In this document: positions 41,140 through 50,581 of the stretch, in pieces | How positions within the stretch are numbered: the stretch's first letter is position 1 | Layout of the letters: every line of letters begins with the position of its first letter | Assembly: GCF_025244745.1 (NCBI RefSeq) | Contig: NZ_CP104213.1 | Coordinates: forward strand, 489,501-553,500 | Direction: 5' to 3' | DNA: 64,000 nucleotides | Origin: Deinococcus rubellus | GTDB taxonomy: Bacteria; Deinococcota; Deinococci; Deinococcales; Deinococcaceae | Notes under the pieces: generated by a model | What the model saw: only the letters and a program-made list of their open reading frames with translations | What the model was told of the DNA's origin: nothing | Databases searched by the model: none | Made by a program: the position numbers and the translations under genes

Positions 41140-43260
41140 ATGAACCGCCTGAACCTGACTGCGCTGCTGGGCCTGAGCGCCCTGCTGACCGCCTGCCCCC
41201 AACCGGCCCCGCCCAGTGCTCTCAGTGACGCGGTGGTGGTCGCCGGACCTGCTTTGAGCGCCACGTATCAGGCGTCCTTTCAGGGAAGCTGGCTCATCAG
41301 CGGCCTGCCCGCCTGGCTCACCGCCTCGCCCAGCAGCGGCAGCGGCGACGTGAAGACCACCTTCCGCATCAACCGCAGCGCGGGCGCGCCGCACACCGCC
41401 GATCAGGTGCGGCTCAGCACGCCGGTCAAACTGGGCTGGCAAACGCCCGCTGGCGCAGCGGGCAGCGCGACCCTGACCGTGAGCGCCGATCTCTACCACC
41501 TCAGCGGTCAGGTGAGCGTGGCCGCCGCTTTGGGACAGGCTTTGCCCACGCCCGCGCCGCTGCGGGTGAATGCCCAGCCCGGCCCCCAGCCGAGCGCCCA
41601 GGGCATCATCGTCAAATACAAAACGGACGCGGCCTTTGCGGCGGCCCTGAGAGGAAACGGGTTTTCTGGAACTGGATTGTTCAGGGCGCAGTCGTTGGGC
41701 CTGAACTCGTATTCAGGCCGCACCCTGGTCGTGCAGCCTCAGTTCTTGCAAAGTCGGACCCCGCAAAGTCAGATCCTGCAAGCCCAGAACGTCCAGGCCC
41801 AGGCCCAGGCCCAGGCGACGGCCCTCACGGCGCTCAGGGCCGATCCGAACGTCGAGTACGCGGTGCCGAACGCCGTACTGCGTGCCCAGAACCTCCCAAC
41901 CCAGCCCGGTTCGGGCCAGGCGCTCGACGTGCAGGCCCCCTACGCGCCCGCCGACCAGTACGCGCCCTTGCAGTATGCCTACCGCCTGATGGGCTACGGC
42001 GCGGTGTGGCGCGACATGAAGACCACGCCTTACCTCAAGCCGGTGACGGTGGCGGTGATCGATACTGGGGTGCGCTTCGACCACCCTGACCTGGCCGGGC
42101 GGCTGTGGAAAAGCAGCGAGGGCGCGCTCGACCTGGTGACCAGCGACACCTTCGGCCCCGACACCGATCCCACCGACCCCGGTGAAGCGGGCGTGGACGG
42201 CAGCCACGGCACCCACGTCAGCGGCATCATCGTGGCAGGCGAGGGCACCTTCGCCTCGCCCTGTGCCGGATGCAGCGAGAGCGGCGTGGTGGGCGCGGCC
42301 CTGACTGCACCCATCAAGGTGCTGCCGGTGCGGGCGATCGACCGCTTCGGGAACGCCTCGGAGTCAGACGTGGCGCTGGCGGTCAACTACGCTGCGGGCC
42401 AGCCGGTGACGGTTCAGGGTGTGACGTACACCAACCCGCACCCGGCCCAGGTCATCAACCTGTCGCTGGGCGGTCCGATCAGTGTGGCCGAGGCTCAGCC
42501 GCTGTGCGACGCCATCGCCGACGCCACCCAGCGGGGATCGCTGGTGGTCGTGGCGGCGGGCAACGGCGGCGGCACCCAGCCGTACTATCCGGCGGCCTGC
42601 GCGGGGGCCGTTAGCGTGGCCTCGGTGCGGCCCGATGTGGGCGGCCTGCCGCTGCACGCCGAGTACAGCCAGAGCTATCCCCAGGTGGCGCTGGCCGCGT
42701 ACGGTGGGGCCGATCCCAGCAACCCCACCTTCAACATGAACCTGATGCTCGGTGGCAAGCCGGTGTCCGATTCGGTTTTCTCGACCTCCTGGGATTACCA
42801 GAAAAATCAACCCACCTACCAGTTCGAGTCCGGCACCTCGCAGGCCACGCCGCAGGTGAGCGCGCTGGTGGCGCTGCTGCTCAGCAAGGGTGTGGTCAGT
42901 ACCCCGGCGGCAGCCTTGCAGCGCATTGAGGCCACCGCCACCGACCTCGGCGTGCCGGGCCGCGACAACGATACGGGTTTCGGCGTCATCAATGCGGCGG
43001 CGGCCCTGGGCGCGCCCGCTGTCAGCAACGTCTTCACGCTGAGCATTCTGGGCGAGGCGAGCACCTTCACGCCGCCGCTCGACAACGCGGGCCGCTTCAA
43101 CGCCTACCTGCCGGACGGCGCGTTTCAGGTGCTGGCAGGCTTTGACCGCAGCGGCAACGGCCTGGGCGGCGAGGTGGGCGAGCCGGGTGCGAAGGCCACC
43201 GTCACCCTGGGGCCGGACCAGACAGCGGTGGACGTGGGGACGCTGAACGTTGGGCCGTGA
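41140..43260 (+). CDS. exported subtilisin-like serine protease (S8), lipoprotein
   Basis: A 706-residue protein. A lipobox (SALLTAC) ends the signal peptide. A beta-rich N-terminal region and an inhibitor-I9-like propeptide (about 150-250) precede the S8 domain. The triad is D308 (AVIDTGVRFDHPDLAGR), H356 (GSHGTHVSG) and S567 (GTSQATPQ). A short C-terminal beta domain follows. A Gln-Ala stretch (QAQAQAQA) near residue 220 is encoded by tandem CAGGCC repeats. It is likely a surface-attached nutritional or processing protease. Confidence 0.93.
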   Translation: MNRLNLTALLGLSALLTACPQPAPPSALSDAVVVAGPALSATYQASFQGSWLISGLPAWLTASPSSGSGDVKTTFRINRSAGAPHTADQVRLSTPVKLGWQTPAGAAGSATLTVSADLYHLSGQVSVAAALGQALPTPAPLRVNAQPGPQPSAQGIIVKYKTDAAFAAALRGNGFSGTGLFRAQSLGLNSYSGRTLVVQPQFLQSRTPQSQILQAQNVQAQAQAQATALTALRADPNVEYAVPNAVLRAQNLPTQPGSGQALDVQAPYAPADQYAPLQYAYRLMGYGAVWRDMKTTPYLKPVTVAVIDTGVRFDHPDLAGRLWKSSEGALDLVTSDTFGPDTDPTDPGEAGVDGSHGTHVSGIIVAGEGTFASPCAGCSESGVVGAALTAPIKVLPVRAIDRFGNASESDVALAVNYAAGQPVTVQGVTYTNPHPAQVINLSLGGPISVAEAQPLCDAIADATQRGSLVVVAAGNGGGTQPYYPAACAGAVSVASVRPDVGGLPLHAEYSQSYPQVALAAYGGADPSNPTFNMNLMLGGKPVSDSVFSTSWDYQKNQPTYQFESGTSQATPQVSALVALLLSKGVVSTPAAALQRIEATATDLGVPGRDNDTGFGVINAAAALGAPAVSNVFTLSILGEASTFTPPLDNAGRFNAYLPDGAFQVLAGFDRSGNGLGGEVGEPGAKATVTLGPDQTAVDVGTLNVGP

Positions 43261-43305
43261 GGGCAGGTTTCGACTTCCCCCACCACCATGCCCCGCAGCA
43301 TGGCG

Positions 43306-43911
43306 TCAACTTCCAGCCTGATCCGTCAGCCGCGCCCAATCTTGCGGCGTGTCCACGTCGCGCAGCGCTGCCGAAGGCAGCGTCACCCAGGCCGCCTGCG
43401 CACTGTACTCGCGGATCAGGTGCTTGGGGCCGTGGTCGCCCGACTGGGTAAAACCGCCGAACAGATCGGCCCGGAACAGGTGCGGCGGAGCGCGCACGCC
43501 CTCAGCGCCGTAGCGGGCCAGCACCAGCGGTGCGTTCGTTTCCCGGAACAGCTCCAGCACCGCCCGGTGATGCTGGGACGTCACGAAGGGCATGTCAGCC
43601 AGCGCGAAGTGGGCTGCCGCTACTCCGCCGGGCAGCGCCGCCAGGCCCGCCCGGAAGCTCTCCGATAAACCGAGGTCGGGTCGGGGGCATTCGGTGAAAA
43701 CCAGCGGCAGGTCAGCCAGTACCGCGCGTATCCGGATGCCCAGCTCGCCTGGCGGCACCACCGCCACCACGCCCGCAAACTCCGCTGCCAGTACGGCGCG
43801 GGCGGCCCGGCGCACCAGCGTCTCGCCGCCGAGCGCCAGCAGTTGCTTGGGCTGCCCCAGGCGGCGACTCAGTCCCGCTGCCAGCACCACGCCCCAGACC
43901 GGACTGTTCAT
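43306..43911 (-). CDS. MobA/MocA-like nucleotidyltransferase
   Basis: A 201-residue NTP transferase. The nucleotide-binding signature is VVLAAGLSRRLGQPKQLLALGGETLV (residues 8-33), and ALADMPFVTSQHH carries the metal-binding Asp. It resembles MocA, which adds CMP to molybdopterin for xanthine/CO dehydrogenase-type enzymes. It is divergent from a CoxD-like ATPase gene, and both families serve molybdenum hydroxylase maturation, which supports this reading. TAAACT (43919-43924) ends 7 nt before the ATG at 43911. Confidence 0.82.
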   Translation of the reverse strand: MNSPVWGVVLAAGLSRRLGQPKQLLALGGETLVRRAARAVLAAEFAGVVAVVPPGELGIRIRAVLADLPLVFTECPRPDLGLSESFRAGLAALPGGVAAAHFALADMPFVTSQHHRAVLELFRETNAPLVLARYGAEGVRAPPHLFRADLFGGFTQSGDHGPKHLIREYSAQAAWVTLPSAALRDVDTPQDWARLTDQAGS

Positions 43912-43972
43912 GGCCTTTAGTTTAGCGGCCCGCAGTTGAGAAGCCCAGCGCCTGCTACCCTGAGCGGCAACC

Positions 43973-44848
43973 ATGTCATCACCCTCAGCCGACCTCGGCG
44001 CGGCCCTTGCGGCCACCGGCTACCTGCCTTCCCCGGCCCTGAACACCGCCCTGCGGCTGGTGACGCTGCTGGGCAAGCCGCTCCTGCTCGAAGGCCCGGC
44101 GGGCGTCGGCAAGACCCAGGCCGCCAAAGCGCTGGCATCGGCGCTGGGCACTTCGCTGATCCGGCTGCAATGCTATGAGGGCCTCGATGCCCAGTCTGCT
44201 TTGTACGAGTGGAATTACCCGCGCCAGCTCCTGCATCTGCGCTTGCTGGAAGGCCAGGGCCAGCGCGAGAGCGAGCAAGACCTCTACCGCCCCGAGTTTC
44301 TGCTGCGCCGCCCACTGCTCGACGCCATCAGCCAGGACGTGGCCCCGGTGCTCTTGATCGACGAGGTGGACCGGGCTGACGAGGCGTTCGAGGCCTTCTT
44401 GCTCGAACTGCTGGCCGAGTGGCAGGTCAGCATTCCCGAACTCGGTACCGTGACGGCCAGGAGCCGCCCCCACGTCATTCTGACCAGCAACCGCGAGCGC
44501 GACCTGAGTGACGCCCTGCGCCGCCGCTGCCTGTACCTGTGGGTCGATTACCCCACGCCCGAGGCTGAGCTGGACATCGTGCGGACGCGCCTGCCGGGTG
44601 TGGAGGGGCGGCTGGCCCGCCAGGTGGTCGGCGCGGCGGCTTACCTGCGCGCCCTGCCGCTGGCCAAAACCCCCGGCATTGCCGAGACACTCGACTGGGT
44701 CGAGGCCCTGGTGGCCCTGCATCACGCGGCCCTTACGCCGGAGGTCGTGGAGGAAACGCTCGGCTGCGTGGTCAAGCTGCGTGAGGATCAGGCGGTGGTG
44801 CGCCAGAAGCTGCAAGCCTTGATGACGGCGGCACTACAAAACGTCTGA
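43973..44848 (+). CDS. MoxR/CoxD-like AAA+ ATPase
   Basis: A 291-residue ATPase with Walker A GPAGVGKT (41-48), Walker B VLLIDEVDRAD, and the subgroup signature SLIRLQCYEGLDAQSALYEWNYPRQLL, typical of CoxD proteins that assemble the Mo-Cu site of CO dehydrogenase-like enzymes. No structural subunit of such an enzyme is in the window. It is divergently transcribed from a MocA-like gene across 61 nt. No strong Shine-Dalgarno is seen. Confidence 0.85.
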   Translation: MSSPSADLGAALAATGYLPSPALNTALRLVTLLGKPLLLEGPAGVGKTQAAKALASALGTSLIRLQCYEGLDAQSALYEWNYPRQLLHLRLLEGQGQRESEQDLYRPEFLLRRPLLDAISQDVAPVLLIDEVDRADEAFEAFLLELLAEWQVSIPELGTVTARSRPHVILTSNRERDLSDALRRRCLYLWVDYPTPEAELDIVRTRLPGVEGRLARQVVGAAAYLRALPLAKTPGIAETLDWVEALVALHHAALTPEVVEETLGCVVKLREDQAVVRQKLQALMTAALQNV

Positions 44849-44878
44849 TTGGAGCGGATACCGCGCGCCGACACTGCT

Positions 44879-46060
44879 CTAGTCCCGGGCCTCCTCGCTC
44901 TCCGGGTCGCGGCTCTCGCCGGGGCGCGGGTGTGGGGCGCTGATCTCCTGCTTGGACAGATCGGGTTTGGGCTGGTCACGCACCAGCCGGATCGAGATCG
45001 GCGCGTCGCCCATACTGATGGTGCGCTGCGGAAAGGGAATCTCGATGCCCGCCTGATCCATGGCAATCTTGATGCGGCGGTTGAACTCGCGGTGCAGGGC
45101 GTACTGGGTCTTGGGCTGCACCTTGAAGAGTGCCCGCAACTCGATGCCGTCGGCGGCCAGGTTGGTGACGCCCTGCACCTCCGGCCCGTCCAGAAAGTTG
45201 CCGCGCCATTCGGGGTCGGCGTAGAGGCCCTGAGAGACCTGTTCGAGTACCCGCAGCGCCTCATTGATGTTGGCCGTGTAGGTCACGTCCACCGTGGCGA
45301 CCACCCGCGACCAGTCCTTGCTGCTCACACTGACGGTCTGAATCTGGCCGTTGGGTACGATATGCACCGTGCCGTCGAGCGCCCGCAGCGCCGTGACCCG
45401 CAGATTGAGTTTCTCGACATTGCCGCTCAGCGAGCCGCTATTGACGGCAATCACGTCGCCGACTCCGTACTGGTCTTCGAGCAGAATGAAAAAGCCGTTG
45501 AACACGTCCTTGATCAGGCTCTGCGCACCGAAGCCCACCGCCAGCCCGAACACCGAGACCCCCGCCAGCAGGGTGGTGGCGTTGATGCCGATGGCCTGCA
45601 AGACGCTGATGGCCGCGATCAGCACGATGATGACCCTCAAAGTGCTTTCCACCACGCCGCGCAGGGTCGAGAGCCGCACCGCCCGGCGGTTGAACTCGTC
45701 GCCCGGCACGATCCGTGCCGACAGGCTGCTGATGAGCCGCCAACTGATGAGGGCCAGCGCCACGATGACCACCAGTTGCCCGGCGCTGTCCCGGAACCAG
45801 GAGGTGATGATCTGCCCGGCGTCGAAGAGAATCGGTACCGGCACATACACGGCGTAGACCGATACCGAGAGTGCCGAGAAGAGGCAGACGGCCAGCCACA
45901 GCCATTTGATCAGTCTCAACAGGCTGCGGCCGACGTGCGGCCTGAGCAGCCGCAACAGGCTTTGCCCGGCCCGCCAGACGGCGTAAGTGGCCAGCAGCAC
46001 CGCCACCACCTTGAGCCACACCCAGGGTTTGGAGAGTTGAGCGATGAGAAGGTCGAGCAT
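44879..46060 (-). CDS. MscS-family mechanosensitive channel
   Basis: A 393-residue membrane protein. Four or five membrane helices lead to the pore helix GINATTLLAGVSVFGLAVGFGAQSLIKDVFNGFFILLEDQY, the MscS signature, followed by the beta and alpha/beta cytoplasmic domains. The charged tail (PHPRPGESRDPESEEARD) is disordered. It releases solutes under hypo-osmotic shock. ATG 46060 is chosen, since a TTG start 17 codons upstream has less support. Confidence 0.92.
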   Translation of the reverse strand: MLDLLIAQLSKPWVWLKVVAVLLATYAVWRAGQSLLRLLRPHVGRSLLRLIKWLWLAVCLFSALSVSVYAVYVPVPILFDAGQIITSWFRDSAGQLVVIVALALISWRLISSLSARIVPGDEFNRRAVRLSTLRGVVESTLRVIIVLIAAISVLQAIGINATTLLAGVSVFGLAVGFGAQSLIKDVFNGFFILLEDQYGVGDVIAVNSGSLSGNVEKLNLRVTALRALDGTVHIVPNGQIQTVSVSSKDWSRVVATVDVTYTANINEALRVLEQVSQGLYADPEWRGNFLDGPEVQGVTNLAADGIELRALFKVQPKTQYALHREFNRRIKIAMDQAGIEIPFPQRTISMGDAPISIRLVRDQPKPDLSKQEISAPHPRPGESRDPESEEARD

Positions 46061-46149
46061 GTGGCCCAGCCTCTCATGGGTTGATGAGCGGGTCGACAGT
46101 GGGCCGCTCAAGAGTTGGGCTGGCGGTCAGCTGCCCGGCAGATCCCTAC

Positions 46150-47193
46150 TCAGCTCGGCCCGCTCAGCTCGGTACTCAGGCGCTCGATCAGGCGCGACTG
46201 GTGTGCCCGCGCGGCCCGTAGCAGGGCATTCTTGACGGCCCTGGCGTCGGCGCTGCCGTGCCCGATGTAGCTCAGGCCCCGCACGCCGAGCAAGATGCTC
46301 GCGCCGTAGGTGCCGGGGTCCATCTTCTCGGCCACGGTCCTCAGGCCGCCGCGCACCAACAGGCCGCCCAGCTTGCTGCGGGCGCTGCTGCCCAGGGCTT
46401 CCCTGATCCAGCCGAACAGCACCCGCGCCTCGCCCTCGGCCAGCTTGAGCACGATGTTGCCGGTAAAGCCGTCGGTCACGACGATGTCGGTGGTTCCCTT
46501 GAAGAGGTCGCCGCCCTCCACGTTGCCGTAGAAGTTGATGCCTGCTTGCTGGCGCAGCAGGGCGTGGGCTTCGAGCGTCACGGCGTTGCCCTTGTGGTCT
46601 TCCTCGCCGATGCTCAGCAGGCCCACCGTCGGGTTCTCGCGCGCCTCCACCACCTTGAGGTAGGTGCTGGCCAGCCGCGCCCACTGCGCCAGATACGTGG
46701 CCTTCACGTCGGCGTTGGCTCCGGCGTCGAGCAGCGCCACCGTGCCGGTTTTGGCCGGAATGTGGGTCAGGATGGCGGGGCGGTCGATGCCCGGCAGCCG
46801 CCCCAGGATCAGCAGCGAGGCGGCCATCGTCGCGCCGCTGTGGCCCATGCTGATCAGCGCTGCCGCCTGGCCGTCCTTGACCAGCCGGGCCGCCACGTTG
46901 ATGCTGGCGTCCTTGCGTCCGCGCACGTCGCTGGCGTGCTCGTCCATGCCGATCACGTCCGGCGCGTCCACGACTTCCAGCGGCAGGCCCGCCGCGCCGG
47001 GGTACTTGCTGAGTTCGGCGTGCAGCTTGACCCGGTCGCCCACCAGCATGACCCGTACCCCGGCTCTGGCCGCCTGCACCGCGCCGTCAACGTTCGGCAC
47101 GGCTCCGTGATCGCCGCCCACCGCGTCCAGGGCCAGCGGCAGGCCAGCGGCATTGGCAGCTGGGGTGGGGGTTAGGGCCGATTCAGCGGTCAT
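46150..47193 (-). CDS. plsX: phosphate acyltransferase PlsX
   Basis: A 347-residue enzyme with the PlsX motifs LALDAVGGDHGAVPNVDGAV, ISMGHSGATMAASLLILGRLPGIDRPAI, VALLDAGAN and VVTDGFTGNIVLKLAEG. It converts acyl-ACP to acyl-phosphate, the first step toward phosphatidic acid. Its ATG overlaps the end of the NYN-domain gene by 11 nt, so the two form an operon. Confidence 0.96.
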   Translation of the reverse strand: MTAESALTPTPAANAAGLPLALDAVGGDHGAVPNVDGAVQAARAGVRVMLVGDRVKLHAELSKYPGAAGLPLEVVDAPDVIGMDEHASDVRGRKDASINVAARLVKDGQAAALISMGHSGATMAASLLILGRLPGIDRPAILTHIPAKTGTVALLDAGANADVKATYLAQWARLASTYLKVVEARENPTVGLLSIGEEDHKGNAVTLEAHALLRQQAGINFYGNVEGGDLFKGTTDIVVTDGFTGNIVLKLAEGEARVLFGWIREALGSSARSKLGGLLVRGGLRTVAEKMDPGTYGASILLGVRGLSYIGHGSADARAVKNALLRAARAHQSRLIERLSTELSGPS

Positions 47194-47806
47194 CTTCGGT
47201 GTCCAGGGCGCTGCTCACATAAAAGGGACGCGGTTCGGTGCGCTCGGTACGGGCGGTGGTGTCCCGGCTGGCGTTGCCGCCCTCGCTGGGCAGACGGTAC
47301 CCGGGGCGCTCCACGGCGGCGCGGATGTCCTTGAAATCCACATACTCGTCGGCGGCGTTGCGAAGCTCGTAACTGGTCATCTCGGGAATCGAGGCGACGA
47401 TCACCCGCTTGCCGCGCGTCCGCAGCGCTTCCACCGGGCGCTCGAAGTCGCCGTCGCCGGTCAGCAGCACGGCCACGTCGTAGAGGTCGGCAGTGGTCAG
47501 CAGATCGGTCACGATCTCGATGTCGAGGTTGGCGCGGCGGTGGGTGTCGCCGTGCTCGTCGGTGTTCTCGCGCAGGGTGCGGGTCCGCACGGTGTAGCCC
47601 ATGTAAGTCAGGGCGTCGATGAAGCGCTTTTGCTTGTCGTCCACCGGAGTGGGGACGGCGGTGTAGTAAAAGGCGTTGTAGAGCCGTCCCAGGCCGGCGA
47701 AGTGCTCCAGGATCTTGCGGTGATCAAAATTCCAGCCGAGCCGCTTGGCGGCGGCGTACACGTTGGCTCCGTCAATAAACAGGCCGATCCGCTCAGGGTG
47801 TTCCAT
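47183..47806 (-). CDS. NYN-domain protein (LabA/DUF88 family)
   Basis: A 207-residue PIN-like fold protein. The N-terminal acidic motif is IGLFIDGANVYAAAKRLGW (D12), and the second acidic cluster lies in DVAVLLTGDGDFERPVEAL. The family is thought to act as metal-dependent ribonucleases. The C-terminal 40 residues are disordered. GGAGG lies upstream of ATG 47806. It overlaps plsX. Confidence 0.87.
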   Translation of the reverse strand: MEHPERIGLFIDGANVYAAAKRLGWNFDHRKILEHFAGLGRLYNAFYYTAVPTPVDDKQKRFIDALTYMGYTVRTRTLRENTDEHGDTHRRANLDIEIVTDLLTTADLYDVAVLLTGDGDFERPVEALRTRGKRVIVASIPEMTSYELRNAADEYVDFKDIRAAVERPGYRLPSEGGNASRDTTARTERTEPRPFYVSSALDTEDDR

Positions 47807-48029
47807 ACGTCCTCCGGGCCGCAGCGGTGCTCCGGGGTTAGCCTGCCGGGTGGGGGCTTCACTGGGCAGCCGCACGGCCAATACGATGTTGAAATAGGGC
47901 TTGAATAGAGAAGTCTCGAATAGCAAGCACGGTAGAAGTGCAGCCAGGCAGAGCAGCCGGGGAGGGCCGCTGGCGCAAACCACAGGATAGCGGGTTTGTG
48001 TTCAGGCGTGCCAGGTGTTCAGGAACGCC

Positions 48030-48353
48030 TCAGCCGTCCAGCGGCAGTTGGGGCCGCAAGCCGGGCTGCTGGAGTGCAGTCCACACCTCGCCGCGCAGAC
48101 TGACCAGGTCCACGCCGCCGTAGTGTGGGGGCAACGCCTGGAGGTACCTGTCGGCCTTGTCGAAGTTGCGGTGGGTCAGGCTGCCGTGCGCCCAGCGTTT
48201 GTGCAGCGCGGCGGCCAGCAGAATCAGCGCCTGGAGGAAGGCCCGCTCGTCGCCGCGCGCGAGCAGCCAGCGCGCTTCCCAGGCTTCGTGGGCTTCCCAC
48301 CAGTGGCCCCCGTTGAAGAGCCGCGCGCCCGCTCGAAATTCTGAACCGCTCAC
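48030..48353 (-). CDS. DUF309 domain protein
   Basis: A 107-residue helical protein with the DUF309 signature [20 protein letters not shown] and [19 protein letters not shown]. The biochemical role of the family is unknown. The GTG at 48353 has CAGACT 6 nt upstream and is the likely start. A longer in-frame ORF upstream is antisense to thioredoxin and is rejected. Confidence 0.82.
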   Translation of the reverse strand: MSGSEFRAGARLFNGGHWWEAHEAWEARWLLARGDERAFLQALILLAAALHKRWAHGSLTHRNFDKADRYLQALPPHYGGVDLVSLRGEVWTALQQPGLRPQLPLDG

Positions 48354-48430
48354 CTGCTCAGTCTGCCTGCCTTCACCCCCGTCCCGCCAGCAACTAAAGG
48401 ACCGCTCAAGACCGTGAGGGACCAAAACCA

Positions 48431-48470
48431 ACCTGTCACACATGTCATTACAGGTGAGGCGACGTACACT
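48431..48470 (+). promoter_or_regulatory. trxA promoter with inverted repeat
   Basis: TACACT (48465-48470) ends 6 nt before the trxA ATG. The inverted repeat ACCTGT (48431-48436)/ACAGGT (48450-48455), centred on ACATGT, covers the expected -35 position (48442-48447, ATGTCA). It could be an operator. Confidence 0.45.
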
Positions 48471-48476
48471 GTTGAT

Positions 48477-48812
48477 ATGAAACCCGTAGAGCTGAGCGAC
48501 AGCAACTTCAAGAGCGAGATCGAGAGCGGGCTGACCCTGGTGGACTTCTGGGCCCCCTGGTGCGGCCCTTGCCGGATGGTGGCCCCGGTCATCGAGGAAA
48601 TCGCCGGGCAGTATGAGGGCAAGGTCAAGGTCGGCAAGCTGAACGTGGACGACAACCAGCAGACGGCCATGCAGTTTCGCGTGATGAGCATTCCCACCGT
48701 GATTCTGTTCAAGGACGGCCAGCCGGTGGAGGGTGTGGTGGGCGCGCAGCCCAAACGGGCCTTCGAGCAGTTGCTCAACAAGCACGTCGAGAGCGCCGTC
48801 GGCACCAACTGA
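48477..48812 (+). CDS. trxA: thioredoxin
   Basis: A 111-residue thioredoxin with the redox-active W28-C29-G-P-C32 motif, the buried Asp D23 and the cis-Pro in [12 protein letters not shown]. It reduces cytoplasmic disulfides. The ATG at 48477 is set by a leaderless -10 box 6 nt upstream, and in-frame upstream sequence is not conserved. Confidence 0.95.
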   Translation: MKPVELSDSNFKSEIESGLTLVDFWAPWCGPCRMVAPVIEEIAGQYEGKVKVGKLNVDDNQQTAMQFRVMSIPTVILFKDGQPVEGVVGAQPKRAFEQLLNKHVESAVGTN

Positions 48813-48830
48813 ACCATTTCAAATCAATGG

Positions 48831-48856
48831 GCCGCTCCTTCGGGGGCGGTTTTTTG
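48831..48856 (+). terminator. terminator after trxA
   Basis: CCGCTCC and GGGGGCGG pair around TTC and are followed by TTTTTTG. Confidence 0.8.
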
Positions 48857-48885
48857 CTGGCTTGATGCCTCCGAAAAACCTTCTC

Positions 48886-49449
48886 CTAAAAGTGCACGAT
48901 GTCCGGCGGCGTCCAGGCGTGGAGCGCCTCGCCCAGCAGAATCTCGCCGTCTTCCCACTCGCCGTGTCCGCTCTCGGCGTTGAGGTGCCCGGCCTCGCCC
49001 ACCGTGACCAGCTCGGCTTCCCAGGCTTCAGCAAAGGCGGCGGCGCGCTCAAATGAAACGTAGGGGTCGTTTTCGCTGGCGATCACCAGCGCCGGAAAGG
49101 GCAGCGGCTGCATCGGTAGCGGGGCCATCGGCCTGAGCGCCTCCAGCGTGCCCGGCTGTTCCGGATCGGCGGGAGCCACCAGAATGGCCCCACGCACCCG
49201 CTCCGGCACCGGGTAGAGATGGGCGTACTGCACGATGGTCAGCACCCCGGCGGAGTGGCCCACCAGCACCACCTCGCCGGGCGTCGCCTCCACCATGTCG
49301 CTCAGGCGGGCGGCCCAGGTCTCAGGTGTGGGCGCGTTCCAGTCGTCCTGCTCCACACGCACGCCGCCGAACTTCTGCTGCCAGAGGCTGTACCAGTGCT
49401 GCGGGCTGCCGCCGCCGAGGCCGGGCGCGAAGATCAGTCGGGGAGTCAT
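48886..49449 (-). CDS. RBBP9/YdeN-family alpha/beta hydrolase
   Basis: A 187-residue serine hydrolase. The nucleophile lies in VLVGHSAGVLTIVQY, the acid in SENDPYV and the His in AGHLNAESGHGEW, the last being typical of RBBP9/YdeN. The substrate is unknown. TAGCAT (49456-49461) ends 6 nt before the ATG at 49449, so the mRNA is predicted to be leaderless. Confidence 0.87.
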   Translation of the reverse strand: MTPRLIFAPGLGGGSPQHWYSLWQQKFGGVRVEQDDWNAPTPETWAARLSDMVEATPGEVVLVGHSAGVLTIVQYAHLYPVPERVRGAILVAPADPEQPGTLEALRPMAPLPMQPLPFPALVIASENDPYVSFERAAAFAEAWEAELVTVGEAGHLNAESGHGEWEDGEILLGEALHAWTPPDIVHF

Positions 49450-49476
49450 GTGGGAATGCTAGCGCCTGCGGGTGCA

Positions 49477-49519
49477 GCAAAAAGGAGCCGGACTCAGCAG
49501 CGTGCTGGCTCCGGCTCCT
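49477..49519 (-). terminator. terminator of the ter operon
   Basis: A perfect 10-bp stem AGGAGCCGGA/TCCGGCTCCT (49483-49492 with 49510-49519) is followed on the minus strand by TTTTTGCTGC. Confidence 0.9.
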
Positions 49520-49537
49520 CGAATCACAAGAGAGAAG

Positions 49538-50581
49538 CTAGCTGGCCGTGCCCCCGCGCCGGTTGGCGGCCAGGCTGGACAGGATGGACGCCACGATGAA
49601 GGCCACGCCAATCAGGCCGGTGATGAACTCGGGAACGTGCGCGCCGCTCATGGTGTAGAGCATGATGAGTGACAGCGCGAAGATGCCGTAGTGCGCGCCG
49701 TGTTCCAGGAAGCGGTACTGCGACAGCGTGCCCTGATGGACCAGAAACAGGGTGATTGAGCGCACGAAGACCGCGCCAATCGCCAGGCCCGCCGCGATGA
49801 TCACGATTTCCTTGGTGATGGCGAATGCCCCGATCACGCCGTCGAGCGAGAAGCTGGCGTCCAGCACTTCCAGATAGAGAAACGAGGCGAAGCCCGCCGC
49901 GCCTGCCCTGGCCGCCATGTTGTCCACGTCAAAGAGGCCGCCCAGCGCGTTGACCGCCAGGTAGATCAGCAGGCCCACGATGCCCGCCGCCAGCGCGGTG
50001 AGGCGCTGCTCGATCGGCACCAGAAAAAAGGTGACGCCCATCAGGGCCAGCATGGCGATGACGATCTGCACGGCTTCCACGCGGGCCAGCCCGGCCAGGC
50101 GGCTTTCCGGCATCAGCCAGTGCTCGTCCTTCTCGGTGTCGATGAAGTAATTGAGCGCCACCATCAGCAGAAACACGCCGCCGAACGCGCTGATGGTCAC
50201 CGAAGCTTTTTCGAGTTCCAGAGCGTACTGCTCGGGGTTGCTGAGGGCCAGCTTGCCCACCTCGATGAAGCCCAGCCCGGCGCTCAGCGCCACAATCAGA
50301 ATCGGGAAGATGAGGCGCATGCCCACCACCGCGATCAGAATGCCCCACACCAGAAAGCGCTGCTGCCACTTGGCCGACATGTTCTTGAGGACTGAGGCGT
50401 TGATGACGGCGTTGTCGAAACTCAGCGAGATCTCCATGATGCCCAGCACCAGCACCAGCAGCATGTCATTGAAGGCACGCTCCCAGCCCCCGGTGTAATG
50501 GCCGTACCAGGCCGCCAGCGCCACGGCGATGACCGTGATGATGCCTGCAAAACTAAATTCCCTCGTGATGGTGTTGCCCAT
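49538..50581 (-). CDS. TerC/DUF475-family integral membrane protein
   Basis: A 347-residue protein with about nine membrane helices. The TerC-type acidic motifs are visible in MEISLSFDNAVINASVL and YLEVLDASFSLDGVIGAFAIT, which probably bind metal within the membrane. It is the last gene of the five-gene ter operon. AGGGAG lies about 12 nt upstream of the ATG. Confidence 0.9.
   Translation of the reverse strand: MGNTITREFSFAGIITVIAVALAAWYGHYTGGWERAFNDMLLVLVLGIMEISLSFDNAVINASVLKNMSAKWQQRFLVWGILIAVVGMRLIFPILIVALSAGLGFIEVGKLALSNPEQYALELEKASVTISAFGGVFLLMVALNYFIDTEKDEHWLMPESRLAGLARVEAVQIVIAMLALMGVTFFLVPIEQRLTALAAGIVGLLIYLAVNALGGLFDVDNMAARAGAAGFASFLYLEVLDASFSLDGVIGAFAITKEIVIIAAGLAIGAVFVRSITLFLVHQGTLSQYRFLEHGAHYGIFALSLIMLYTMSGAHVPEFITGLIGVAFIVASILSSLAANRRGGTAS

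Noticed and set aside
41797..41817. Tandem CAGGCC repeats in the subtilisin gene as a possible phase-variable repeat
   Set aside because: The unit is 6 nt and keeps the frame, with only a few copies; it simply encodes a Gln-Ala linker.
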